Source: Candidatus Latescibacterota bacterium
GTDB lineage: Bacteria; Latescibacterota; UBA2968; UBA8231
Reading direction: 5' to 3'
NCBI GenBank assembly: GCA_022827165.1
Contig: JAJDTN010000434.1
Span: forward strand, 1-19,709
Length of the DNA: 19,709 nt
The notes under the pieces were generated by a model. The model ran no database searches and was not told where the DNA came from. It saw only the letters and a program-made list of their open reading frames with translations. The position numbers were made by a program, and so were the translations under genes. Position 1 is the first letter of the stretch. Every line of letters begins with the position of its first letter. Shown here in pieces: positions 6,855-14,762 of the stretch.

Positions 6855-9757
6855 CAATCCCTCAATCCTGTGTAGACGGTGAAAAAGGACAGGGCGCTGG
6901 TGTCCGAACGGTCCTTGCCGGCGAAGGTGTCGATCTTCCGTCTGTCCACGCGAATCCCCAGGGTGGCCATCAGTCTGTATCCCAGGTAGGTGCTCGCATT
7001 GGCCAGCTGCAAGGCGAGGGACAGCTCATCGAAGTCCCCCGTGGCATCGCCCGGATTCAGGCCCGCCACGGGATCCTCGTCGAAGGCGACCTCCCGCTGG
7101 GCGAAGTCGCGGAACACGACCTGCTCCAGGCCGACGATCACCGTGCTGTGGCTCAGCACCGGGATGTCCAGCCGCAGGGAGGCGATGCCGGCCCACTCCC
7201 GGCGCTCGAAGACCCGGTCGTTCAGGAGCCACTCCGTGTTGAAGGGGGTATCGTCGAGGAACAGCTCGTGCTTGAAGCGCGGACGCAGCTGGATGCCGCG
7301 GCCCAGGGGATGGAGCCAGTCGAGCTTGTTGATCAGACCGAGGCGCCGGGTGTGCCTCGGGATCTTCCGCCCCCCCCGGTCCACGGTGACTTCCTGCCGC
7401 TGCCGCAGCACCTCGTGGATCAGCCGGCTCTCGGAGTTGATGCCGCTGTCGCCGAGGCGCTCGAAGCCGAGGGACAGCTTGTTGACCCAGGTGTCCGGCA
7501 GGCCCAGGGGATCCGGGACCGGGGTCATGCCCGCGGCCCGGAACCTCCCGTGGAGCCACTGGACCAGGTCGTCCGGGATGTCGTCCTCGACCCGCTTCAG
7601 CATGTCGTACACCGTCACCTCGCCGACGCCGGGCCAGCTGCGCTGGAAGGCGAGCAGGGCATAGCTGGTGACGTTCGTCTCGCCCGTGGAGGGGCGGCGC
7701 TGCCGCTGGTGCCCCGCGGTGATCCTGGCGCCCGGCAGGATCCACGCTCCGCCGTAGATGTTGTATCCGCGGCGGTCCCGCTGGTACGGGTAGTCGGGTT
7801 CGTCGTCGTTCTCGAAACGGTCCCCCCAGCCGTTGTTGTTCATGTCCAGGCCGAAGAGATACTCGGGCCGGTCGACGCCGTAGCGCAGGAAGGGCTCGGC
7901 GTAGTCGGGGATGTCGTTGGGCCGCTCGCGGGTGTCGTTCTGGTTGAAATCGGAGATGAAGTCGTTGTTCTCGTCGAGGCCGGGAAAGACCGCCTCGTCG
8001 GCGTAGCCCTCGAACCCGCGCACCACGCCCAGGCCCCGCTCCCCTGCCGTGCGGCCGTCGTCGAAGATGCGCTTCTGGTCGTTCTTGCGGTCGTTGTCGT
8101 CGTTGTCGTCCACCAGGTCGTAGAGGTAGCGGGAGTGGGCCCGGGGCGTGTCCGAGTAGTCGACGCGCCCCGCCGTGTCCAGGAACCGCATGGAGGTCGA
8201 GTACTCGGCGTCCATGCCGAAGGCCTCGCCGAAGAGGTAGTACGGGTAGAAGTCCCTGGCCACGTTGACCATCCACCCTTCGGCGTAGGGATCGCCCCCG
8301 ATGCCGGACGAGGTGGTGTGGCTGGCGCGGCTCACGTCGGGGTACTTGCGGTAGCGGTGGTTCACGTTGAACTCGCCGTAGAGCCGGAACCCGGCCAGGT
8401 CGTCGGCCTCCACCGTGAAGCCGAGGACCTGGGTGGCCGTGGGCAGTCCGTAGTCGAAGACCACGGAGCCCAGGTTGGAATGGTCCTGCACGTTCCCCGG
8501 CGCCCGCGCCAGGGTGCGGAAGACCGGACGCGGGTCGAAGAGGGCGTTGTCGGTCTGCTGGTCGGAGGTGACCTCGACCTTGTAGTCGTTGCTCAGGACC
8601 ATCCGGAAGCGGACCCTGCGGATGTTGTTCACCACGTCGGCCCGGGGCACCACCGTCTCCAGATCGTCGAGGACGGCCGGGTCCGGATCGGCGAGGACGT
8701 ATTCCAGCCGGATCCGCCCCGGGTCGCCGGCGCCTTCGGCTGCCAGGAAGCCATCCCGGGCGACACCTCCCGAAACCCTCGGGTGGAAGCCGATCCGGCT
8801 GCCCACCAGCACCGTGTCCAGCTCCCCGATCCGGGTGGTGATCTCGATGTCGTGGGCGAAGAGGGCGGGACCCGCCTCGCCGTCGGCCGGGGAGTCGTCG
8901 GTGATCTGCACCGTGATCCGGTTGATGCGCGCCCCCGCCTGGTGGGAGCTCAGCCTTCCGGTGTAGGGACTGCCGTCGAAAGGCCGGGTCGAGCTGCGCC
9001 CGTTGTGGGCGTTCACGAAGGTCCCCCCCAGGCGCACGAAGTCGGTTGCGTTCCACACCGCCCGGAGACCGACGAGGGTGGTGAACTCGTCGACGAAACT
9101 GGCCCTCGGCTCCACCAGCGGGACGTTGACCCGGGAGATGAGGGCCGTGGCCGAGCCGACATCGGACATGTAGTCGAACTGGACCCCGTTGAAGGCCGTC
9201 TTGCGGAAGGTCATGGGCGTAAGGGTGGTGCGGATCTCGTCGCCCACGGTGACCCGGAAGTAGTGCTGCCCCTTGGCGTCGGAAGAGACCACGAGGGAGC
9301 CGAGGAGGTCCTTGTACTCACCCGTCTTGTGGAGCAGGTTCCCTTCGGACGTCCGCGGCCGGCTCTGCTGCCAGTCGTAGATCAGCCAGCCGCGGGTGAG
9401 GAGCCTGCCGTAGAGATCGTACTGATGGTCGCCCTCCTGATCGGTGGCCAGGTACCGCAGGTAGCGCTGGCGGGCGTAGTTGGTCTCCTCCCAGCGCCAG
9501 CGGTACTGGTTGGCGGTCGGCCGCGGCCTGTACCACTTCTTCAGAGAAGGATCGAAGGTCGACCCGTCGATGCTGGGAGCCGCCGGGTAGTAGCTCACCC
9601 GGCCGCCCTCGCGGAGGCCGAGGCGGTTCCCGTAGTCCCAGCGGGCGGCGGCGGGCGCGGCGCCCAGAATCACCGCGAGGGCGGCGACGACGAGGATCGG
9701 CCAGTGGCCGGCGGCCGGGCCGGGCCGCACCGTGCGCCCTTCGGGAGGCCCGGACAT
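6854..9757 (-). CDS. Outer-membrane beta-barrel-like protein, paralogue B
   Basis: This 967-residue protein has a long N-region, a hydrophobic segment (20-37) and a likely cleavage after AAA at 36-38. It is a paralogue of the gene just upstream. Shared blocks include FDPSLKKWY (68-76), YDLYG..LTRGWL (113-125), DDSPADG (287-293), VYDMLKR (716-722) and a C-terminal run of alternating aromatic and polar residues ending in FFTVYTGLRD, as in terminal barrel strands. Residues 548-652 are very rich in Asp and Asn and contain an EF-hand-like loop. The frame is open upstream to 10102, but that extension has arginine/proline-rich shadow composition and overlaps the preceding gene. The ATG at 9757 is followed at once by the signal peptide and overlaps the upstream stop as TGATG. 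I recognise no named family. Barrel and surface location are inferred from signal peptide, strand-like sequence and operon context. Confidence 0.8.
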   Translation of the reverse strand: MSGPPEGRTVRPGPAAGHWPILVVAALAVILGAAPAAARWDYGNRLGLREGGRVSYYPAAPSIDGSTFDPSLKKWYRPRPTANQYRWRWEETNYARQRYLRYLATDQEGDHQYDLYGRLLTRGWLIYDWQQSRPRTSEGNLLHKTGEYKDLLGSLVVSSDAKGQHYFRVTVGDEIRTTLTPMTFRKTAFNGVQFDYMSDVGSATALISRVNVPLVEPRASFVDEFTTLVGLRAVWNATDFVRLGGTFVNAHNGRSSTRPFDGSPYTGRLSSHQAGARINRITVQITDDSPADGEAGPALFAHDIEITTRIGELDTVLVGSRIGFHPRVSGGVARDGFLAAEGAGDPGRIRLEYVLADPDPAVLDDLETVVPRADVVNNIRRVRFRMVLSNDYKVEVTSDQQTDNALFDPRPVFRTLARAPGNVQDHSNLGSVVFDYGLPTATQVLGFTVEADDLAGFRLYGEFNVNHRYRKYPDVSRASHTTSSGIGGDPYAEGWMVNVARDFYPYYLFGEAFGMDAEYSTSMRFLDTAGRVDYSDTPRAHSRYLYDLVDDNDDNDRKNDQKRIFDDGRTAGERGLGVVRGFEGYADEAVFPGLDENNDFISDFNQNDTRERPNDIPDYAEPFLRYGVDRPEYLFGLDMNNNGWGDRFENDDEPDYPYQRDRRGYNIYGGAWILPGARITAGHQRQRRPSTGETNVTSYALLAFQRSWPGVGEVTVYDMLKRVEDDIPDDLVQWLHGRFRAAGMTPVPDPLGLPDTWVNKLSLGFERLGDSGINSESRLIHEVLRQRQEVTVDRGGRKIPRHTRRLGLINKLDWLHPLGRGIQLRPRFKHELFLDDTPFNTEWLLNDRVFERREWAGIASLRLDIPVLSHSTVIVGLEQVVFRDFAQREVAFDEDPVAGLNPGDATGDFDELSLALQLANASTYLGYRLMATLGIRVDRRKIDTFAGKDRSDTSALSFFTVYTGLRD

Positions 9758-12555
9758 CAGAGTCCGGCGTTTATGGTGATGAAGGTGGTGCTCAGCTCGC
9801 GCCCCCGGTCTTCCTTCACCGAGGCTCCCTGGCCGCCGGCGGTGATGAACTCGTCCCAGGCCCGGGTGTACATGATGCCGAACCGGGTGATCAGCGTGTA
9901 TCCCTGGTAATCGCCGACGGTGGACCACTGGGCGGCCAGCACCAGGCTGCGGGAGTCGCCCGTGGCCCCCACCCGGTTGGCGGCGAGGGCTCCCTTCTCG
10001 TCGAGCATCAGGTCGGCAACGCGGTGGTACTCCAGCCCCGCCTCCAGGGAGGAGGCGCCCAACATGGGATGCCGCAGCAGCAGGATGCCCGTTCCCGTCC
10101 ACTCCCGGCGCCCGTCTCCGTCGAGGATGAAGGGCGTCTGGTTCAGGTACTCGCTCTTGATCCGGGGCTGCACCTCCAGGCTGCCGGCGCGCCAGGTGCC
10201 ATCCGCCTTGTTGATGAACCCGAAGAAATGGGTGCGGTCCTCCAGCAAGGGGCCGACCCCCCGTTCGTGAGCGTCTCCCTGCCGGGCGTACAGGTCGTAC
10301 TTCAGTTTGGCCGTCGTCTTCAGCTCACCCGGAAGGCGGTAGTTCAGCTCCAGGTAGGTCGAGTTCACCCAGGCATCGCGCGCCGGGAGCAGGTCCTCGA
10401 CTCTGGCCAGGTTGCCGGGGGCGAGACCGAGGTAGGGAGTCATCTCCCGGCGGTCGTCGGGGATGGTGTCCCGGGCCCGCTTGAGCATGTCGTAGACCCG
10501 GACCCTGCCGAAGCGCGGGTCGTCGTGGGTGAAGGTGACCAGTCCGTACGTCGTGTGGTTTCTCCGGTCCGAAGAGAGGGAGTTGACCCGCATGCGCCCC
10601 AAGGTGGCCTTGATGCCGGGGGTCAGGAAGAGGCCGCCGTAGACGTTGTACCCCCGCTGGTCCCTCTTGTAGGGGTAGTCGGCGAGATCGTCGTTCTCGA
10701 AGCGGTCGACCCAGTCGTTGTTGTTCAGGTCGATGCCGAAGAGGAACTCGGGCCGGTCCGAGTGGTAGCGGAAGAACGGCTCCTCGTAGTCGGGGATGCG
10801 GTTGGCCAGGATGTTGCTGTCGTTCTGATTGAAGTCCGACACGAAATCGTTGTTTTCGTCCCATCCCGGGAAGACGTTGGCATCGCCGGAGCCCTGCTGC
10901 CACCGGCTCCAGTCGGGGAAGCGGTCCTGGTCGTCATTGTCCTCGACGAACTCGTAGAGGTGCCGCGTCGTATGGTCGTAGAGGACGTCCCCTTCGCCGT
11001 CCACGAGGTACGCCGTGGTGGAGTAGTCGGGATCGAGGCTGAAGGCTTCTCCGAAGGCGAAGAACGGCCAGGCCACCTTCGACACGTTGACCATCCATGC
11101 CTCCGCATCCCTGGAGTGGCCCGACAGGGCGCGGTCCGCCTGGGCCAGGCCGGGGCTGGGGAACTGGTGCCAGGACCGGCTCATGGCCAGCTCGGCATAG
11201 GCGTCGAAGCCCATCACCTCCTTCACGTCGACGGTGAACCCGTAGACCATGTTCGCCGTGGGCAGGCCGTACTCGAAGACCAGCCGGGTCTGGTTCGAGT
11301 TGTCCGACACGTTGCCCTCGGCCCGTGCCACTTCGAAGAGCGCCGGCGCGAGGTCGTCGATGTCCTCGCCGCTGAGCGGCAGGCCGGGCGTGGGGCGCAG
11401 TCCGGTCTGACGGTCGGACCAGACCTGGATGCGGTAGTCGTTGGCCACCACCAGCTCGAAGGTGATCCTGGTGATCGCGCCCGGCCGCGGCCCGGTGTAG
11501 GAGATGTCGTTGAGGTCGTAGCTGATGACGATCTTCTCGTCCCCGTCGGCGCTCTGGAAACCCTCGTGGTGGAACCCGCCGCTGACCACGGGCCACCTGG
11601 CCGGATCGGTCACCATCGCCCGCTGGCGGATCTCCTCCCGCCTCCCGGTGGCCGGATCCTCCGTGGTCACGATGATCTCGTGCGAGAACAGGGCGGCGCC
11701 GGCGACGCCGTCTTCCGGTGAATCGTCGCTCAGGACAAGGGCCAGGCCGCGCACCGGGACCGCCCCCTGGTTGGCAGCCAGCGCGCCTTTGAGGGGGTTG
11801 CGCTCGAAAGCGTCCTCGAAGGTCTGGGAGTTGTGGGCGTTGACCAGGGTCGCTCCCACCTGCACGAAGTCCCCGACCTCGGCCACCACCCGCCCCCCCA
11901 TCAGGTTGGTGGCGTTGGTCACCGTCGTCGGCTCCCTCGAGGACGTGGTGCTCGCCACGGGAGAGCTGATCCGCGAGAACAGCAGGGTGCCGCGGTACTT
12001 GTCCGTGGCCAGGTCCATCTGTATGCCGTTGAAGATCGGCTTGGAGAAGGTGAGCGGCGTCAACGCCGTGCGGATCTGGTTGCCGGCGGTGATGGCGTAG
12101 TGGAACTGGCCCCTGGAGTCGGAGCTCACGAGAACGCTGCTGAACCAGCCGGCGAACCTGGGATCCTTGTAGAGGGAGGAACCGAACTGGCCGGGCTGGC
12201 TCTGGTTCCAGTCCCAGACCAGCCACCCCCGGGTCAGGTAGTTGCCGTAGAGATCGTAGAACGGGTCGCCCTCGCGGTCGGTGGCCACGTACCGCTGGTA
12301 ATGGGAGCGGGCATAGTTGGAATACTCCCACTGCTTCCAGCCGTACAGCTCGTACAGCTCCTGCGGCACGTACCACTTCTTGAGGGCCGGGTCCAGGGCG
12401 TCGAAGATGACCCCGGGGCCCCTGGGTTCATAGGTGATCTCCCCGCCTCGCCGCACTCCGAGACGCCGGCCGGTCTGACCGAACAGATCGGATGCATGCA
12501 TCGTGGCGAGGAGCACCACGAGACTCAGCACCGCCGCCGTCCTGCCGGTCGTCAA
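9757..12555 (-). CDS. Outer-membrane beta-barrel-like protein, paralogue A
   Basis: This 932-residue exported protein has a signal peptide at 1-27 (cleavage probably near LFGQ). Conserved N-terminal blocks are FDALDPALKKWY (51-62), NYARSHYQRYVATD (80-93) and FYDLYGNYLTRGWLVWDW (99-116). A central beta-rich region carries DDSPEDGVAG (277-286). An acidic island at about 538-625 has DENND and a 12-residue loop with ligand-like residues D609, N611, N613, D617 and E620. The last 350 residues alternate polar and hydrophobic residues like barrel strands and end in TFITINAGL. The start is TTG: a strong purine run lies 5 nt before it, and the next ATG (residue 19) would remove the signal peptide. It starts 15 nt after the third secreted-protein gene and is coupled to paralogue B by TGATG. 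Function is unrecognised; a surface porin or scaffold that binds calcium is my inference. Confidence 0.8.
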   Translation of the reverse strand: MTTGRTAAVLSLVVLLATMHASDLFGQTGRRLGVRRGGEITYEPRGPGVIFDALDPALKKWYVPQELYELYGWKQWEYSNYARSHYQRYVATDREGDPFYDLYGNYLTRGWLVWDWNQSQPGQFGSSLYKDPRFAGWFSSVLVSSDSRGQFHYAITAGNQIRTALTPLTFSKPIFNGIQMDLATDKYRGTLLFSRISSPVASTTSSREPTTVTNATNLMGGRVVAEVGDFVQVGATLVNAHNSQTFEDAFERNPLKGALAANQGAVPVRGLALVLSDDSPEDGVAGAALFSHEIIVTTEDPATGRREEIRQRAMVTDPARWPVVSGGFHHEGFQSADGDEKIVISYDLNDISYTGPRPGAITRITFELVVANDYRIQVWSDRQTGLRPTPGLPLSGEDIDDLAPALFEVARAEGNVSDNSNQTRLVFEYGLPTANMVYGFTVDVKEVMGFDAYAELAMSRSWHQFPSPGLAQADRALSGHSRDAEAWMVNVSKVAWPFFAFGEAFSLDPDYSTTAYLVDGEGDVLYDHTTRHLYEFVEDNDDQDRFPDWSRWQQGSGDANVFPGWDENNDFVSDFNQNDSNILANRIPDYEEPFFRYHSDRPEFLFGIDLNNNDWVDRFENDDLADYPYKRDQRGYNVYGGLFLTPGIKATLGRMRVNSLSSDRRNHTTYGLVTFTHDDPRFGRVRVYDMLKRARDTIPDDRREMTPYLGLAPGNLARVEDLLPARDAWVNSTYLELNYRLPGELKTTAKLKYDLYARQGDAHERGVGPLLEDRTHFFGFINKADGTWRAGSLEVQPRIKSEYLNQTPFILDGDGRREWTGTGILLLRHPMLGASSLEAGLEYHRVADLMLDEKGALAANRVGATGDSRSLVLAAQWSTVGDYQGYTLITRFGIMYTRAWDEFITAGGQGASVKEDRGRELSTTFITINAGL

Positions 12556-12560
12556 CGTCG

Positions 12561-12570
12561 CCCCCCTCTC
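12561..12570 (-). promoter_or_regulatory. Ribosome-binding site deciding the TTG start of barrel paralogue A
   Basis: The minus-strand run GAGAGGGGGG sits immediately after the stop of the preceding gene and 5 nt before the TTG at 12555. The 15-nt gap holds nothing else. Confidence 0.6.
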
Positions 12571-14748
12571 TCAGTATGCCACTTCGACGGCGGCGGCGGC
12601 CGTCTCGACGCTGGCGGCGCTGTTCACCGCCACGTGAGCCAGGTAGATCCCGGGCGGCACCCGGGCGCCGCCGCCGTCGGTTCCGTCCCAGGGGATCGAC
12701 CAGTGTCCGCCCGGCTGGTCGCCGCTGAAGAGGCGGCGGACGACGCGCCCCGCCAGGTCGAGGATCCTCACCTCCACGGCCACGGGACCGATGACGCGGG
12801 ACAGGTCGTAGGAGATGCGGGTCCCGTCGTTGACCCCGTCGCCGTTGGGGCTGAAGGGCCGCGGCCACACCCGGGCGTTGATCAGGACGCCGCCGCCGGC
12901 GAGGGGAACGTCCACCGAGAGGATCCGCGGGTCCGCCGTGCCCAGGGGAGGAAAGGCGGGGTCCCCGGGGCCGAGGTGGGCGGCGTTTCCGGCGACGACC
13001 TTCTGGCCGGCCCCCCCGGCCCCGGCGCGGCCGGCCCACCCGGGGAAGGTCGTCCCGTAGCGGAGGACGCGGCAGCGGAACCGGATCGTCAGGACGGCGG
13101 TCTCGCCGGCCTCCAGGTCGCTGGCCGTGATCGCCGGGAAGCGCACCCGGAAGCGCCGTTCCTCCACCGCCTCGATGCCGAAGTCGGCGGCCGGATCGGT
13201 GGGCAGGGCCGTCGAGGCCAGGTCCCGGCCGGAGAAGTCCGCCGACTCGGTGCGGCCGTCGTGGAACAGGACCTGCACCGTCTCGATCGCTTCGACGCGG
13301 ACCGGCGTGGCGATCTCGAAGGTGTCGAAGCCGCTGTCCCGGCCCGGCCGTATGCGGGTGGGCATGACCGCGTAGGTGAAGGTCTCGGCCACGGCCAGCC
13401 CGGCCTGGCGGGGGTAGATCTCGCCGACGATCCGCTCGGCCGCCGGGGGATGGACCGTGAAAGCCAGCTGCCCGATGCCGGTCGCTGCCTCCAGGTCCCG
13501 GCTCATCAACTCGACCCGGACCTGGAAATAGCGCCGCGGGCCCGGAGTGGTGATCGGCGCCCCGAGCCGCTCGTCATCGATGTTCCCGGCGGTGATGCCG
13601 CGGGTGCCTTCCGGCCCGTAGGGAGCCGACCACGGGGTCCAGGCGTCCGGATCGGCGCGGATCTCTCCCCGCGGGTTCAGGCCGAGATAGTCCTCCAGGG
13701 TCAGGGCCCACCGGTTCTTCTCCGCCAACGGCAGGGCCCGGTAGGCGCGCAGCGCCTCGAGGGGGTCGAGATCGTCCAGGGCGATCTCCTCTCCCCCGGC
13801 CGTGGCGGCGACCGCGCCCTGCTTCCACGGGAGGTTCACCGAACCATCGGGACTCGGGCGGGTGAACTCCAGGGGCGTGTCGTCGTGCCCGGCGCGGGTG
13901 GTGATGCGGGCCTGCGACAGCCCCTCGGGGCCCAGGGTCTCCTCGATCCACCGGATCCTGCCCCACACCCCCCAGCGGGTCCCCAGGTCGAATACGTTGG
14001 AGATGTACCGGGCCTCGGGCACGAACCCCGCCCCGTAGACCTGGAACTCGGCGATCTCGTAGCCGACCACCGTCTGCGACTTCAGCCGCAGGAAGCGCAG
14101 GTACTGAGGCGGGATCCGCAGGTCGACCACGGGCCGGTCGTTCTGCAGTTCCAGCTTGAAGGTGGTCAGCACCGGCCGGCCGGACTCGTCCCTGGAACTC
14201 TCGCTGCCGTCGTTGACCAGAAGCTCGTAGGCGCGCAGATAGTCGTTCTGGAAGGGAAAGCCGGGGGCCTCGAATCCCGGAGCGTTCCTCGGAAAGAACC
14301 GGACCCGGTTCACCCCGAAGCGCGCCCCCAGGTCGACGTCGAACATGGCCCCGAAGGCGAGGACCTGCGGCCCCCCGGGCTCGCCCTTCTGGCTGAAAGC
14401 GGTCTCGACATCGCCGTCCACCATCAGGAGCAGTTCCTCGTCGATGCCCTCCGTCAGGATGTTCGGCGAGGTCAGGGTGGCTTCGGCGGCGATATTCCTC
14501 GTGGAGTCGGCTTTCTGCGGGAAGATCCAGCCCGGCCGGCCGGGAAAGTCGAAATCCACCACGTCGCCCGGAGTGGTGGTGACCGCCGCCCCGTCGATGC
14601 CGGTCTCCACCGCCGCCGGGATCTCCCCGCCGCCGCCGCTCCAGGGGCGGTCGCCGGCGCCGCCCACGGTCCGGCTCTCGGCCGCCAGGTTCGGGGCCAC
14701 CAGGCAGAATGCCGCGGCCGTGGCCAGGCCGAGGCTGATCTTCCGCAC
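12571..14748 (-). CDS. Secreted discoidin-like protein with TPNGDGxND-type C-terminal domain (third of three)
   Basis: This 725-residue exported protein has a signal peptide at 1-23. A discoidin (F5/8 type C)-like sandwich at about 85-240 shows MVDGDVETAFS, FDVDLG and EIAEFQVYG. A second beta-rich region follows from about 245, with an inserted loop (about 325-365) and then DAWTPWSAPY (368-377). After a linker, the C-terminal domain (about 624-725) begins with FSPNGDGVND and continues through LDLAGRVV, WDGTDGGG and VPPGIYL to a final VAY. This pattern resembles FlgD-type Ig domains and gliding-motility-associated C-terminal domains, which act in cell-surface sorting or attachment. The frame is open far upstream, but that part overlaps the preceding gene. 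The GTG at 14748 is followed directly by a good signal peptide and preceded by GAGGGGGA. It lies 14 nt after the upstream stop. Confidence 0.82.
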   Translation of the reverse strand: MRKISLGLATAAAFCLVAPNLAAESRTVGGAGDRPWSGGGGEIPAAVETGIDGAAVTTTPGDVVDFDFPGRPGWIFPQKADSTRNIAAEATLTSPNILTEGIDEELLLMVDGDVETAFSQKGEPGGPQVLAFGAMFDVDLGARFGVNRVRFFPRNAPGFEAPGFPFQNDYLRAYELLVNDGSESSRDESGRPVLTTFKLELQNDRPVVDLRIPPQYLRFLRLKSQTVVGYEIAEFQVYGAGFVPEARYISNVFDLGTRWGVWGRIRWIEETLGPEGLSQARITTRAGHDDTPLEFTRPSPDGSVNLPWKQGAVAATAGGEEIALDDLDPLEALRAYRALPLAEKNRWALTLEDYLGLNPRGEIRADPDAWTPWSAPYGPEGTRGITAGNIDDERLGAPITTPGPRRYFQVRVELMSRDLEAATGIGQLAFTVHPPAAERIVGEIYPRQAGLAVAETFTYAVMPTRIRPGRDSGFDTFEIATPVRVEAIETVQVLFHDGRTESADFSGRDLASTALPTDPAADFGIEAVEERRFRVRFPAITASDLEAGETAVLTIRFRCRVLRYGTTFPGWAGRAGAGGAGQKVVAGNAAHLGPGDPAFPPLGTADPRILSVDVPLAGGGVLINARVWPRPFSPNGDGVNDGTRISYDLSRVIGPVAVEVRILDLAGRVVRRLFSGDQPGGHWSIPWDGTDGGGARVPPGIYLAHVAVNSAASVETAAAAVEVAY

Positions 14749-14756
14749 TCCCCCTC
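14749..14756 (-). promoter_or_regulatory. Ribosome-binding site deciding the GTG start of the third secreted-protein gene
   Basis: GAGGGGGA abuts the GTG at 14748 on the minus strand. Spacing is short (4 nt after GAGG), which suggests modest initiation or coupling to the upstream gene, whose stop lies 14 nt away. Confidence 0.5.
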
Positions 14757-14762
14757 GACGGC

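Noticed and set aside
9758..10102. Upstream extension of barrel paralogue B
   Set aside because: The extra 115 residues are Arg/Pro/His-rich shadow sequence overlapping paralogue A; the signal peptide begins at the ATG at 9757.
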